Source: JBHGYD01 sp041920415
GTDB lineage: Bacteria > Bacillota > Bacilli > Bacillales > Anoxybacillaceae
Assembly: GCA_041920415.1 (NCBI GenBank)
Contig: JBHGYD010000014.1
Location: 11,936 to 75,935 of the forward strand
Length of the DNA stretch: 64,000 nucleotides
Direction of reading: 5' to 3'
Shown: piece after piece, positions 1 to 8,087 of the stretch
Position numbering within the stretch: position 1 is the stretch's first letter
How the letters are laid out: each line of letters starts with the position of its first letter
Made by a program: the position numbers and the translations under genes
The notes under the pieces: model-generated
Told to the model about the DNA's origin: nothing
The model's database searches: none
Seen by the model: the letters and a program-made list of their open reading frames with translations, nothing else

Positions 1-1303
1 TAAGAGCAAATAACATGATCGGAAAGGAAAATGTAAAATCAATGGCCCCGTGCAATAAAAGGAACAAATAAGCCGGAAATGCGGCGGCTTGTTGTTTCCA
101 TAGATGCCAGCCTGTTCGAATGATAAGAAAAAGAATATATAGAAATCCAATAATACCGATTTCAAGCCAGATGTTTAAGTAGCCGTTATGTAATTCGCTT
201 GTTAAATAAGGGAATGACTGAACGCGATACATCAATAATTTCCACGCTTTTCCCCCAAGGCCTGTCCATGCAAAAGCATCCCATTCGCGCCACGCATCTT
301 TCCAGTATAAGAACCGATCTGCCAGCGTTCCTGTACCAAATGAAAGACGATGCTGCAGGGATATTGGCAAAAGATGATATATCCGTCCTTTCCAATACAG
401 ATCGCTTGCTAACAAAACGGTAACGAGAAGCAGAGAAATCGGGATAAAATGTCTGCTTTGAACAGAAGGAAGTTTTTTAAGAATATGCTTATGCTGACTG
501 AGCCATATGAGTAACATAAGACCAATCAAGACGATAACGGAAAGAAACGAAACTCGGATTTCTCCGCTGCTTGTTACGAATGCGTATACGATGGTTCCAC
601 CTAGAAATGAATAGATAGAAAGAATGAAGTAGGACAGATGTTGCTTTTTCTGAACGACATAAAATGAAACGATCCATACAAACATAAACGTGAACCATGC
701 TCCGCGAGACTCTGTTAATAAAAGCAACGTCCAAAGCGGTAAAATGAGCAGTTTGTGCCACAAACTCATTCGCTGTTTTTCTTCTGTAACGGTATGAACG
801 AGATGATACAATATCATCGCCGCAAGCAATGAAGCAAACGCATTCGGATATTGGAGAAATCCGCCAAGACGTTCACCAAGTCCGGATACTTTTTGCGAAA
901 GCGATAAAATAAAATTCGGAAAAGGGATCACGTTCATTAGGATGAAGTAAGAGGTTGCCGTTATTGTCCAACTTATTGCCGCGATGACGATTGGCAGCTG
1001 ATTGTGTTTATCGCTCATCAGAAAAAGTAACGTGCCAAAAGCGATGCATCCTGTCCAAACGAGAATTTGATCAAATGTTCCTTGAACGGATTCAACACGA
1101 AACAGGAGTGGGAGTATGTAAAAAAACGGAATTGGGAACAACCAGACGGGCAAATCAATTTTTTGTCCGCGTATCATACGATATAATAAAACAATCCCCG
1201 CAGCTATAGAAATAGTCAGTACAAATGGGTATAAATGATCGGTGTTGTATAAGCCGAAAGCCAAAAGCCCCCACATAAAAAATACATAAACGACTAAAGC
1301 CAT
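1..1303 (-). CDS. O-antigen ligase/polymerase-like membrane protein (partial, C-terminus outside window)
   Basis: An uninterrupted minus-strand reading frame runs from an ATG at 1303 to the window edge (about 434 codons, no stop). An AAAGGAG site lies just upstream of the ATG. The product is very hydrophobic, with about ten predicted membrane segments. A large extracellular-type loop holds short motifs such as TESRGAW and TSELHNGYLNIWLEIG, which resemble the Wzy_C/WaaL (O-antigen ligase) family. Such enzymes polymerise or ligate lipid-linked glycans at the outer face of the membrane, so a role in surface polymer or protein glycosylation is inferred. The substrate cannot be read from the sequence. 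It lies downstream of, and co-directional with, the propeller gene, but a terminator separates them. Confidence 0.75.
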   Translation of the reverse strand, partial: MALVVYVFFMWGLLAFGLYNTDHLYPFVLTISIAAGIVLLYRMIRGQKIDLPVWLFPIPFFYILPLLFRVESVQGTFDQILVWTGCIAFGTLLFLMSDKHNQLPIVIAAISWTITATSYFILMNVIPFPNFILSLSQKVSGLGERLGGFLQYPNAFASLLAAMILYHLVHTVTEEKQRMSLWHKLLILPLWTLLLLTESRGAWFTFMFVWIVSFYVVQKKQHLSYFILSIYSFLGGTIVYAFVTSSGEIRVSFLSVIVLIGLMLLIWLSQHKHILKKLPSVQSRHFIPISLLLVTVLLASDLYWKGRIYHLLPISLQHRLSFGTGTLADRFLYWKDAWREWDAFAWTGLGGKAWKLLMYRVQSFPYLTSELHNGYLNIWLEIGIIGFLYILFLIIRTGWHLWKQQAAAFPAYLFLLLHGAIDFTFSFPIMLFAL

Positions 1304-1334
1304 TGTGATCTCCTTTCAATGTTAGCCGCATAAG

Positions 1335-1368
1335 AAAAAGAAACAACCTGGCCTGGCTGTTTCTTTTT
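1335..1368 (-). terminator. Rho-independent terminator after the propeller gene
   Basis: A 14-bp stem (1335-1348 with 1355-1368) closes a 6-nt loop and ends in a T-run on the minus strand. The one imperfect pair is G-U only in minus-strand RNA, which supports that orientation. Confidence 0.75.
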
Positions 1369-1388
1369 GCGGCATGTATGAACATCGC

Positions 1389-2681
1389 CTAATATTTTAA
1401 GGCATACAATATTGTACGGTATTTTTTGCTTTTTTCAATATAGATGCTTTGCGTTACATATACTGTTTTTAATTTTGCATTTACTCCAGATAAACGGATA
1501 TATCCTCCCTCTGTAAACGAATAGTTCGATAAGCTTTTTCCTGAATCGGAGTATAACTGTAGTCTTCCGTTGGTGAAATCGATTAGTGAAATCAGACCAT
1601 TCATATAATAAAAATTATAATAATCTGATCGCGGAATGGTAGTTTTCCAGCTATATGCACCATTTGGCGTAATTTTTGCTAAGAAGCTTTCAGTATTCAC
1701 CAATAATTCTCCATTAGATGTGAAAGCCTCGTTTTGTATATAGCTAGTTGCCTGGCCTGCTGAAGAACCTTTTATCATTTCAAACTTTGTGCGAATGTTA
1801 CCGTTCGGTTCGACCTGATAAAAATACAATGGTGTGACGAAAAGGGTATTATTCTTGTATTCTGTTAATTCCCATACACTACCGATATTATCCAAAGCCC
1901 ATTGGGTCTTTCCGTATTTATCAATCGAATATAATTTGGTAATGGAAAACTCTTCATTGTTATTTTCTTCTTGGTTATATCCACTATACTCAGCGCTTAC
2001 ATAAATATGGTTTTCTGTTACTTTTACAATTTGGAAATCTGAAATCCATTGTATTCTCGGATCATTCATCGGTAAGCTTCTCTTCCATGCTAGTTTTCCT
2101 TTGTTTGTATATTTGATTACATCTTTACCATTAAAAACATACATAGAACCATCTTGTGAAAATTGAGTATACCCTTGCAGATCAGGAAAGATAGACAGCA
2201 GTTTGCCGTTTGGAGTTATCGTATAAATCTTGTCTTTGGCAAATAAACGTAAATATCCATTATCCGGTGTCATGTATGTTATTTTTTGTTTTAGGTTGTA
2301 CGTCCACATTTTCTTCCCTGAAGGAGTGTAGGAAGTTACCGTGCCTTTTGAATAGTTCACTGCCAAGATTTGCGGATTCGATGGTGTGCCGCCGATTTCT
2401 ACTCGTTCTTCTTTCACACTCCATGCTTTCGTTTTCTTTCCTTTAGAATCGATTGTCATGATGTCAGCGTGATACACGCCGTTCACGATATTATAGTTTC
2501 CGTATAGTAAAGATCCATCTTTTTGTACCATAGTGTCAAACAATGGTTGCCCTGTAAACTCTAATTTCCATGCTTGGTTCGCTTTTTGTTCAGCTAATGC
2601 TTCTGGAGAAAATAGCCCCGACAGCGCCAAAAGCAAAGCGGCTGCAAACAATACGATTGGATTTTTCCTTAATTTTCTCAC
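1389..2681 (-). CDS. Secreted PQQ/WD40-like beta-propeller protein
   Basis: 430 residues from a GTG start preceded by an AGGGGGAT site. The N-terminus is a clear signal peptide (KLRKN, then a hydrophobic stretch, then LAEQ around residue 30). The rest is a run of about 40-residue blade-like repeats with recurring phrases such as TPNGK, TPSGKK, SGKSL and LYSIDKYGKTQW, the pattern of PQQ-like/PQQ_2 beta-propellers. No catalytic residues are recognisable. It probably acts outside the cell as a scaffold or binding protein among wall-active enzymes. The exact function is unknown. Transcription ends at the hairpin at 1335-1368. Confidence 0.7.
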   Translation of the reverse strand: MRKLRKNPIVLFAAALLLALSGLFSPEALAEQKANQAWKLEFTGQPLFDTMVQKDGSLLYGNYNIVNGVYHADIMTIDSKGKKTKAWSVKEERVEIGGTPSNPQILAVNYSKGTVTSYTPSGKKMWTYNLKQKITYMTPDNGYLRLFAKDKIYTITPNGKLLSIFPDLQGYTQFSQDGSMYVFNGKDVIKYTNKGKLAWKRSLPMNDPRIQWISDFQIVKVTENHIYVSAEYSGYNQEENNNEEFSITKLYSIDKYGKTQWALDNIGSVWELTEYKNNTLFVTPLYFYQVEPNGNIRTKFEMIKGSSAGQATSYIQNEAFTSNGELLVNTESFLAKITPNGAYSWKTTIPRSDYYNFYYMNGLISLIDFTNGRLQLYSDSGKSLSNYSFTEGGYIRLSGVNAKLKTVYVTQSIYIEKSKKYRTILYALKY

Positions 2682-2726
2682 TAACAGTATCCCCCTAAAT
2701 TTAAATTAATGGATTATTAAATAAAT

Positions 2727-2753
2727 TTTACAAAATGATATAATTTTTGTAAA
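2727..2753. promoter_or_regulatory. Perfect 9-bp inverted repeat, operator-like
   Basis: TTTACAAAA at 2727-2735 and TTTTGTAAA at 2745-2753 flank a 9-nt spacer that itself contains a TATAAT-like string (TGATATAAT). It lies 46-72 bp upstream of the GTG of the propeller gene, where a repressor site could act. The binding protein is unknown. The region is AT-rich, so chance is possible. Confidence 0.3.
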
Positions 2754-3291
2754 TGTTATTTGTGGATAAAAGATAGCATAAAGAATTTTTGGTAATGATT
2801 ATGTTAAAACACGTGTGATCGTCTAAAGAATTATTATGTCAATGAGCGAAGAATTAGAAGATGTATTTTAAGAGAAGAATTACAACCGGTTCGATAAAGA
2901 GTGGGATGCGTGCCAGTCACGGTCTGCATACACTACAAGAACATTGAGCATTTTTATAGGGAATCAATCGACTAGAGATGGAATAAAATTTTATGTAGAA
3001 AACGGTCGAGAAGACTCCCACTTCAACGAATCCTTATAAATGGGTAGGAGATGAATCTTTATATAATTTTACAAAATTTGAATAAGATAGCGTGTCTTTG
3101 TATTGCGATTCGAAAAGCAAACAGTATAAAATTGGTTAAGGAGGGGAAATCAGGGTTAAAACCGATCTGATTCCTTTTCTCTTCACATCTTTTCATCTGG
3201 TTTGCGTATTGATCACTTAAAGCCAGGGATTGATGTCTGATGTCACCGCTCGTAATTACAAAAATAAAGTTTTGGAAAAAGGTGGGGTGGA
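2754..3291. other. Intergenic stretch with an IS605-like relic, otherwise featureless
   Basis: Apart from the relic at 3007-3057 and the Shine-Dalgarno site of the next gene, I see no convincing reading frame or stable terminator here. Short in-frame phrases look like decayed sequence. Confidence 0.5.
3007..3057 (+). mobile_element. Relic resembling the 3' end of an IS605/IS1341-type tnpB with omega-RNA-like hairpin
   Basis: One frame here reads ENGREDSHFNESL then stop. At the DNA level it contains CGAGAAGACTCCCACTT, followed by GGGTAGGAGATGAATC. The same CGAGAAGACTCCCACTT and GGGAGATGA blocks recur in the relic near 6263-6325, where the peptide reading is EREDSHF. TnpB-family elements carry their guide RNA scaffold at exactly such a 3' end. 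No tnpB body is present, so this is a remnant at most. Assignment to the family is from memory of similar ends, not a search. Confidence 0.4.
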
Positions 3292-4212
3292 ATGTTTTTA
3301 CGAACAGTCTTTTGCTCTTGTACTTTATTGCTAGTTTTTTTGCTATATACAGATAAGACGGATGCTAAAACGATCATAAACGCACCGTATATTCGGCAAA
3401 TGCCAGAATTGCCGCGTGGCTGTGAAGTGACGTCTCTGGCGATGCTTCTCCAGCATGCGGGAGTGAAAGTCGATAAACTGACATTAGCGAAACAAGTAAA
3501 AAAAGTACCGTTTAAGCAAAATGGTTTGTACGGCAGCCCGTTCGAAGGGTTTGTCGGCGATATGTACACGTTGAAAAAAAGCGGTTATGGGGTATATTAT
3601 CCGCCTGTTTATGAGTTAGCCCAAAAATATATTCAAGATCGTGCTGTAAATTTATCGGGTCAAGACATCAAGATAGTTTATCAATTTATCAATAATGGTG
3701 TTCCAGTTTGGGTAATTGTCAATACAAGATTTCAAAAATTGCCCTCCTCTGAGTTTCGAATTTGGAATACAAATAGAGGAAAACTTGCCATTACATATAG
3801 AGAACATTCTGTTCTTGTAACGGGGTATGACAATCAATATATTTATGTCAACGATCCTCTTTATTCTCGAAAAAACCGCGTGGTAAGTCGGAAAAATTTT
3901 GAGGCCGCATGGGTGCAAATGGGCAAGCAAGCGATCAGTTATTTGCCGAAGCCGAATTGGGTGAAAGAGTTGAAGGCTGGGCAAATCGGGAAGCTTACCA
4001 TTTTAAAGCCTATTCAATTACGAAGAAAAAACGAAGCAGGCCAGCTTGAGTTCGTCCGAACGCTTCGGCCTTATGAAGCGTATCGAGTTTACAGCTATAG
4101 CCAAGCCGACGGAATGTATCAAGTAGGAAACAATCTTTATGTAAAACATGTTCAGGGATACGTTAAGTATGAAACGCCGCCGAAAGAACTGTTGAAGGCA
4201 AAAACGAATTAG
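3292..4212 (+). CDS. Secreted C39-like cysteine peptidase with C-terminal SH3-like module
   Basis: 306 residues from an ATG preceded by AAAGGTGGGG. A signal peptide ends near residue 25 (DKTDAK). The C39_2/papain-like domain follows: the nucleophile lies in LPRGCEVTSLAML (Cys near 44), the His in YREHSVLVTGYDN (near 172), and the Asn/Asp in YVNDPLY (near 187). This is the layout of Bacillus YvpB-like proteins. The last 80 residues resemble the SH3-like repeats found in neighbouring wall enzymes. It probably cleaves a peptide or amide bond at the cell surface; the target is unknown. It is monocistronic as far as can be seen. Confidence 0.75.
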   Translation: MFLRTVFCSCTLLLVFLLYTDKTDAKTIINAPYIRQMPELPRGCEVTSLAMLLQHAGVKVDKLTLAKQVKKVPFKQNGLYGSPFEGFVGDMYTLKKSGYGVYYPPVYELAQKYIQDRAVNLSGQDIKIVYQFINNGVPVWVIVNTRFQKLPSSEFRIWNTNRGKLAITYREHSVLVTGYDNQYIYVNDPLYSRKNRVVSRKNFEAAWVQMGKQAISYLPKPNWVKELKAGQIGKLTILKPIQLRRKNEAGQLEFVRTLRPYEAYRVYSYSQADGMYQVGNNLYVKHVQGYVKYETPPKELLKAKTN

Positions 4213-4375
4213 CCTATAGAGAATCGTCAACAAAGATACCGTTATGAAACAGATTTTTCACAACATGCTTGTTAAACAATTATGAATAGAAAAAAATATT
4301 TCCCTCATTTGTTTTTTTCCTTATAATAATAGAATTAGAGATAAATAGAAATATTGATAAAGGTTGGAGAGGGAA

Positions 4376-6217
4376 ATGAAAATTGTAAAAGCTTATTTGG
4401 CAACGATTGTTTGTCTTGTTGCCGTCGTTTTATTAACTAATATTGAAGCCAAAGCAGCGGAGCCGTTTATTGAAACGGCGACAGATACGGAAGTTTACAA
4501 AAAACAAGGCGGCGCGTTTGTGAAAATCGGGATTTTGCGCGCCGGTGAGCAGTTTAAAGTGTTGTCTTCAGTAGACGAACAGTATTACGCGGTGCAAATC
4601 GGCGAAGAAACAGCTTATATTTTAAAAACAAGCACAAAAGAGGTGGAAACACCTGATCCTTCGCTTTTTGCTGAAAAAGGAAACAAAGCGTATTTTCAAA
4701 TGTATACGCTCAAAGAAACAGCGATCTATTCCATTCGGGGAACGGAAAGGAAAGAAATCGCTACGGTTGGAAAAGATGTAACGTTTTCTATGCTCGAAGA
4801 TACAGGGGATTTTTATAAAGTGTTAGTGGCTGGGAGAGTTGCGTATATTGACAAATCCGTTGTTCAATTTATTTTTCCGAAAAACACTCAGACGTTTGAG
4901 GTCATGTTAAATGAAGTGCCAGTGTATGATAATAGAACGGGTAAGTTAATAAAAATTGGTTCGTTGAAGAAGGGGCAAATTTTTTATCGAAAGCGTGATT
5001 ATGGTAACAGTTGGCACGAAATCGACTTTGGACCATTATCGGGGTACGTTCCAAAAATGGGGACAAAGCCGACTGATGCGCGTTTCACTCCTGTTTCCTC
5101 TCAGCCATTTGCTTACTTAGTGAAAGTCGGAAAAACGGCACTTGTTTATGATCGAACAGCAGGGACGCGCGTGCCTGTTGCTGAGATTCAGCCGGGACAA
5201 GTGTTTGCGGCGAAAAAACTAGTAGGGAATACGATGTATGAAATTGTTGTGGCCGGAAAAGTCGGTTATTTGCCGAAAAATGCGGTAAGCGACATGATTA
5301 ACAGTAACGGTGTCGTAAATCCGAAGCAAACGTATACATATGAGCAAATGCAAAAGGATATTATGCGTCTGCAAACGTTTTATCCGCAGCTCATTCAAAC
5401 GCAAGTCATCGGTCATTCCGTTGAAGGAAGAAATATTTATGCGGTGAAGTTAGGAAGAGGTCCGAGAGAAATTTTTATGAACGCTTCTCACCACGCCCGC
5501 GAGCATATCACGACGAATTTGTTAATGGAAATGCTCGATACGTACGCTTTCGCTTATAGTAACCGTTCCAAAGTAGACAATTATGATGTGGAAAAAATTT
5601 TAAACAAAACAACGATTTGGTTTGTGCCAATGGTCAATCCAGATGGTGTGACGCTTGTGCAAAAAGGATATAAAGCGGTGAAAAACGCTAAGTTGGTTCT
5701 TAAAATTAATAAGGGGAGTACGGATTTTTCCGCATGGAAAGCGAATATTCGCGGTGTTGATTTAAATCGGCAATATGATGCGGATTGGAAACATATTTGT
5801 TGTGACCCAGGGAAGCCAGCGCCGCAAAATTATAGAGGACCGTATCCGTTCAGTGAGCCGGAAACGCAAGCGATGCGCGATTTTACTCTCGCTCACCATT
5901 TCCAAATCGCTATTTCCTATCATTCTTCAGGGGAAATTATTTATTGGCATTTCCATCAATCGGGAGAGCGGCAAAAGCGGGATTATCGCCTTGCTTCGAT
6001 GCTGGCCAAAAGAACGCATTACTCTCTTGTCAAACCGAAAAAAAACCCGAGCGGCGGCGGGTATACCGATTGGTTTATTTCTCGATTTAAAAGACCAGCG
6101 TTTACACCGGAAGTTTCGAAATATGCGGGAAAACGTCCTGTACCTTTATCATATTTTCCTTCCATCTGGGAGAAAAATCAAGGTATTGGCTTAATGATGG
6201 CCAATGAGGCAAAATAG
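4376..6217 (+). CDS. Secreted M14 zinc carboxypeptidase with N-terminal SH3-like repeats
   Basis: 613 residues. ATG 4376 is preferred over the upstream in-frame TTG at 4364 because GGAGAGGG sits correctly before it. A signal peptide (to about residue 28) is followed by four SH3-like repeats to about 310. The third has the phrase VPVYDNRTGKL seen again in the glucosaminidase. The C-terminal half is a peptidase_M14 domain: HHARE supplies the zinc His and Glu (near 373 and 376), ISYHSSG the third ligand (near 516), and TPEVSKYA the catalytic Glu (near 578). This fits a gamma-D-Glu-diaminopimelate or peptide carboxypeptidase acting in the wall. An AT-rich leader with a TATAAT-like -10 (about 4322-4327) precedes it. 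Confidence 0.85.
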   Translation: MKIVKAYLATIVCLVAVVLLTNIEAKAAEPFIETATDTEVYKKQGGAFVKIGILRAGEQFKVLSSVDEQYYAVQIGEETAYILKTSTKEVETPDPSLFAEKGNKAYFQMYTLKETAIYSIRGTERKEIATVGKDVTFSMLEDTGDFYKVLVAGRVAYIDKSVVQFIFPKNTQTFEVMLNEVPVYDNRTGKLIKIGSLKKGQIFYRKRDYGNSWHEIDFGPLSGYVPKMGTKPTDARFTPVSSQPFAYLVKVGKTALVYDRTAGTRVPVAEIQPGQVFAAKKLVGNTMYEIVVAGKVGYLPKNAVSDMINSNGVVNPKQTYTYEQMQKDIMRLQTFYPQLIQTQVIGHSVEGRNIYAVKLGRGPREIFMNASHHAREHITTNLLMEMLDTYAFAYSNRSKVDNYDVEKILNKTTIWFVPMVNPDGVTLVQKGYKAVKNAKLVLKINKGSTDFSAWKANIRGVDLNRQYDADWKHICCDPGKPAPQNYRGPYPFSEPETQAMRDFTLAHHFQIAISYHSSGEIIYWHFHQSGERQKRDYRLASMLAKRTHYSLVKPKKNPSGGGYTDWFISRFKRPAFTPEVSKYAGKRPVPLSYFPSIWEKNQGIGLMMANEAK

Positions 6218-6262
6218 CCATCGTTCCGAAGGCGTTCTACTATCATTAGAACTATCGCTAAT

Positions 6263-6325
6263 CGAAACTCATCTCCCACTTTCATTGGGCTACCCAATGC
6301 CCCTTTCAAAGTGGGAGTCTTCTCG
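6263..6325 (-). mobile_element. Second IS605-like 3' end relic forming a strong nested hairpin
   Basis: CTCCCACTTT (6273-6282) pairs perfectly with AAAGTGGGAG (6308-6317). Within it, CATTGGG (6283-6289) pairs with CCCAATG (6293-6299). Read on the minus strand, the element starts GCGAGAAGACTCCCACTTT and ends GTGGGAGATGAGT, sharing its edges with the relic at 3007-3057. The encoded peptide phrase EREDSHF is also shared. There is no tnpB body upstream. An alternative reading is a plain bidirectional hairpin downstream of the M14 gene. Confidence 0.4.
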
Positions 6326-6539
6326 CTCAAAAAAAGTAGCCACCTCTCCACGACCAATGGAATAGGATGGTTCCTTCTCTTTAGTGGAATTAGGTCAGAC
6401 GTTTTTTTTTGTGGCATGTAGTTGCAATGACTGGGCGTTGGCCGCACTCGATCTTTTTTATTCTACGCTGTTTTTGACTTTATGAATCGCCATGGTCCGA
6501 ATTTCTAATTTCGTTTTTAAACGACAATTATAGACACGA

Positions 6540-6590
6540 TTCGACAAAAATAATGTATTTTCGACAAAAAATTATAGACAAGTTTCGACA
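6540..6590 (-). promoter_or_regulatory. Three perfect Spo0A-box heptamers around a sigma-A promoter
   Basis: TTCGACA (reverse complement TGTCGAA, the core 0A box) occurs at 6540-6546, 6560-6566 and 6584-6590. The last sits between the -35 and -10 elements of the promoter at 6575-6603. That placement fits repression by Spo0A~P. The box identity is established for Bacillus; function here is inferred. Confidence 0.6.
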
Positions 6591-6603
6591 AATGATTTAT
6601 AAT
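6575..6603 (+). promoter_or_regulatory. Sigma-A promoter of the structured RNA
   Basis: TAGACA (6575-6580), a 17-nt spacer and a perfect TATAAT (6598-6603). The predicted start is near 6610, just before the structured element. Confidence 0.6.
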
Positions 6604-6609
6604 CATAAA

Positions 6610-6708
6610 TGCGGTAAGATTTTGGTGGGTAAACCATTATCGAGGCTACCAACCGAGTTCATGGTTACCCACTACTTTTTGCACCGGGTTGATGCCCGGT
6701 GTTTTTTT
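6610..6708 (+). ncRNA. Candidate structured RNA / small transcript ending in a terminator
   Basis: Between the promoter and a terminator lies a 12-bp helix with one bulged A (6625-6637 with 6661-6672) and a 23-nt loop (6638-6660). Part of the loop (CTACCAA) can also pair with TTGGTGG just upstream, giving a competing fold. No start codon with a ribosome binding site is present. I considered riboswitch classes (c-di-GMP-I and others) and could not match a known core. It may be a small RNA, or an attenuator leader whose gene has been lost. Confidence 0.45.
6682..6708 (+). terminator. Rho-independent terminator of the structured RNA
   Basis: CACCGGG (6682-6688) pairs with CCCGGTG (6695-6701), followed by seven T residues. 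Confidence 0.85.
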
Positions 6709-6729
6709 CGTTTTGGGATTGAATGATGA

Positions 6730-6746
6730 TGTCGAAATATGTCGAA
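6730..6746 (+). promoter_or_regulatory. Tandem Spo0A boxes, 10-bp spacing
   Basis: Two perfect TGTCGAA heptamers at 6730-6736 and 6740-6746 are exactly one helical turn apart, the arrangement bound by a Spo0A dimer. A GATAAT string follows at 6748-6753 and could be a -10. A sixth perfect copy lies at 6810-6816, with a degenerate partner (GCCCGAA) 10 bp before it. Confidence 0.6.
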
Positions 6747-6825
6747 AGATAATAAAAGAAACGAAGAGGTCATTCCTTTGGGCTTGGTTCACTGTCATGG
6801 CCCGAAGATTGTCGAAGATTAATAG

Positions 6826-6859
6826 AGACAAAGAGTCATTGATTGGCTCTCTGTCTTTT
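6826..6859 (+). terminator. Terminator-like hairpin 2
   Basis: AGACA and AGAGTC pair with GGCTCT and TGTCT, with one internal mismatch, and then TTTT. It follows the second group of Spo0A boxes. Confidence 0.55.
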
Positions 6860-6899
6860 GTTGTGTTCAAATCCGTGTTGAATGGAATTCATCGCTAAA

Positions 6900-6938
6900 G
6901 CCTCAATTCCTTTTAGGGAATTGGGGCTATTTTATTTT
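6900..6938 (+). terminator. Terminator-like hairpin 3
   Basis: An 11-bp stem (6900-6910 with 6917-6927, one G-U) with a 6-nt loop is followed by a T-rich tail to 6938. No clear gene precedes it. Confidence 0.65.
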
Positions 6939-7293
6939 AGGAGGGAAACGTCAACCATGAGCTAGAATTGCTAGAAAGAGAGGTACCTGCCAAGCGGCCA
7001 GCGAAGCGCATCAACATCGTGAGCCAAATATGGAAAAACCGATCGTTCTTTTACCCGATTAATGAATGTTTGTTTTTCAAAGTAAAGCTTTTTTATATGT
7101 TCACTAACAAGTTTCGGTTGATCCACTGGAATACGTGTCTGTCACTCCTCAAAATTTAGAAAGCACTTGTTTTGCATTAAATGCGCGCCCGTCATGATCC
7201 AAATGGGGGCAGGAACCGAGGGGATATTCCTCATTTAAATAGTATCGATGTTCATATAATGGAAATGTAACGTGAAATGAAGGAGGAGTGGGA
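6939..7293 (+). other. Intergenic stretch with a possible gene fragment
   Basis: A GGAGGGAAACG motif at about 6940 is followed by a frame reading ELELLEREVPAKRPAKRI before it loses coding character. It looks like a small remnant of an unidentified gene. The remainder up to the methyltransferase shows no feature besides that gene's AAGGAGG site. Confidence 0.3.
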
Positions 7294-7983
7294 ATGCGAT
7301 TTACTTTTCGATATGGAATTGATGCACCTTTTTGGGTGGGGTTTCTCGTTGTGATCGGACTAGGATTTTCTTTTGTGAGTCTTAAAGGATTACCTGAGAG
7401 TATAGGTGGCCTCATATTTGGTTTGTGCATGTTATTGATGGGGCTGTGGATGTTTTTGTATTCTACGGTAATCAAACTTAGACATCGTTACGTCATTTTA
7501 CATTTTGCTCAAGTGCGTACGGGCGATAAGGTGTTAGATGTAGGAACAGGTCGAGGGCTTCTGGCCATTGCGGCGGCGCAGATGGGATGTAAGGTGATGG
7601 CGATTGATCGATGGTCGCAGTGGGATCTTAGCGGGAATGGTAAAGAAGCTTTTAGGGAAAATGTGAAAAGAGAAGGAGTAGCTGATATCGAGATCATAGA
7701 CGGGGATGCGCGTCAATTGCCATTTGCCGATGAAAGTTTTGATGCCGTTGTTTCCAATTTTGTGATTCACAATATAAACAGTGCTGCGGATAGAGAACAA
7801 GCTGTTCGGGAGATGTGGCGAGTCTTGCGTCCAAATGGAAGACTTGTGATTTCTGATATACAGCGAGTGCCGGAATATGTGCGGATATTGACACCGCTAG
7901 CCGGGCAAATCGAAACAAAGCGAGTTTTTTATACGTTTCCGTTTTCGCGAATCGTGGTAGCTCATAAAAGAGATACAGATTGA
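7294..7983 (+). CDS. Membrane-anchored class I SAM-dependent methyltransferase
   Basis: 229 residues. ATG 7294 lies 7 nt after AAGGAGG, so the in-frame GTG at 7288 is too close to the site. Two membrane helices occupy roughly residues 12-60. The methyltransferase domain follows: motif I VLDVGTGRGLLAIAAA, an acidic residue in IDRWSQWDLSGN, motif DGDARQLPFADESFDAVVSNFVIHN, and MWRVLRPNGRLVISD. This is a Methyltransf_11/25 fold. The substrate is unknown. It stands alone between the Spo0A-box region and the SLH gene. Confidence 0.75.
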   Translation: MRFTFRYGIDAPFWVGFLVVIGLGFSFVSLKGLPESIGGLIFGLCMLLMGLWMFLYSTVIKLRHRYVILHFAQVRTGDKVLDVGTGRGLLAIAAAQMGCKVMAIDRWSQWDLSGNGKEAFRENVKREGVADIEIIDGDARQLPFADESFDAVVSNFVIHNINSAADREQAVREMWRVLRPNGRLVISDIQRVPEYVRILTPLAGQIETKRVFYTFPFSRIVVAHKRDTD

Positions 7984-8025
7984 TTCAGTATTTTTTATCC
8001 CATTCCTTAGACAGATTTCTTGATT

Positions 8026-8052
8026 TAAACATGTTTCTACCCCAGCCGATAT
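8026..8052 (+). promoter_or_regulatory. Sigma-D (flagellar) promoter upstream of the SLH protein gene
   Basis: TAAA (8026-8029), exactly 15 nt, then a perfect GCCGATAT (8045-8052), 35 bp before the start codon. It matches the Bacillus sigma-D consensus and is as good as the flgM promoter in this window. Confidence 0.75.
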
Positions 8053-8087
8053 AAAGAGTAGGTAATCATGGAGAGGATGGGATTGTT

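Noticed and set aside
1155..1385. 76-codon minus-strand reading frame
   Set aside because: It spans the terminator and is out of frame with the real O-antigen-ligase-like gene, which fits family features.
6178..6447. 89-codon minus-strand reading frame
   Set aside because: It overlaps the M14 gene end and the relic hairpin; its apparent coding comes from the inverted repeat.
6610..6680. Possible cyclic-di-GMP-I riboswitch
   Set aside because: The conserved GACGCAAAGCC-type core and tetraloop receptor are absent; only a GGTAAACCAT-like start is similar.
6689..6898. 69-codon plus-strand reading frame in the Spo0A-box region
   Set aside because: It starts inside the first terminator, has no ribosome binding site, and runs through the second terminator.
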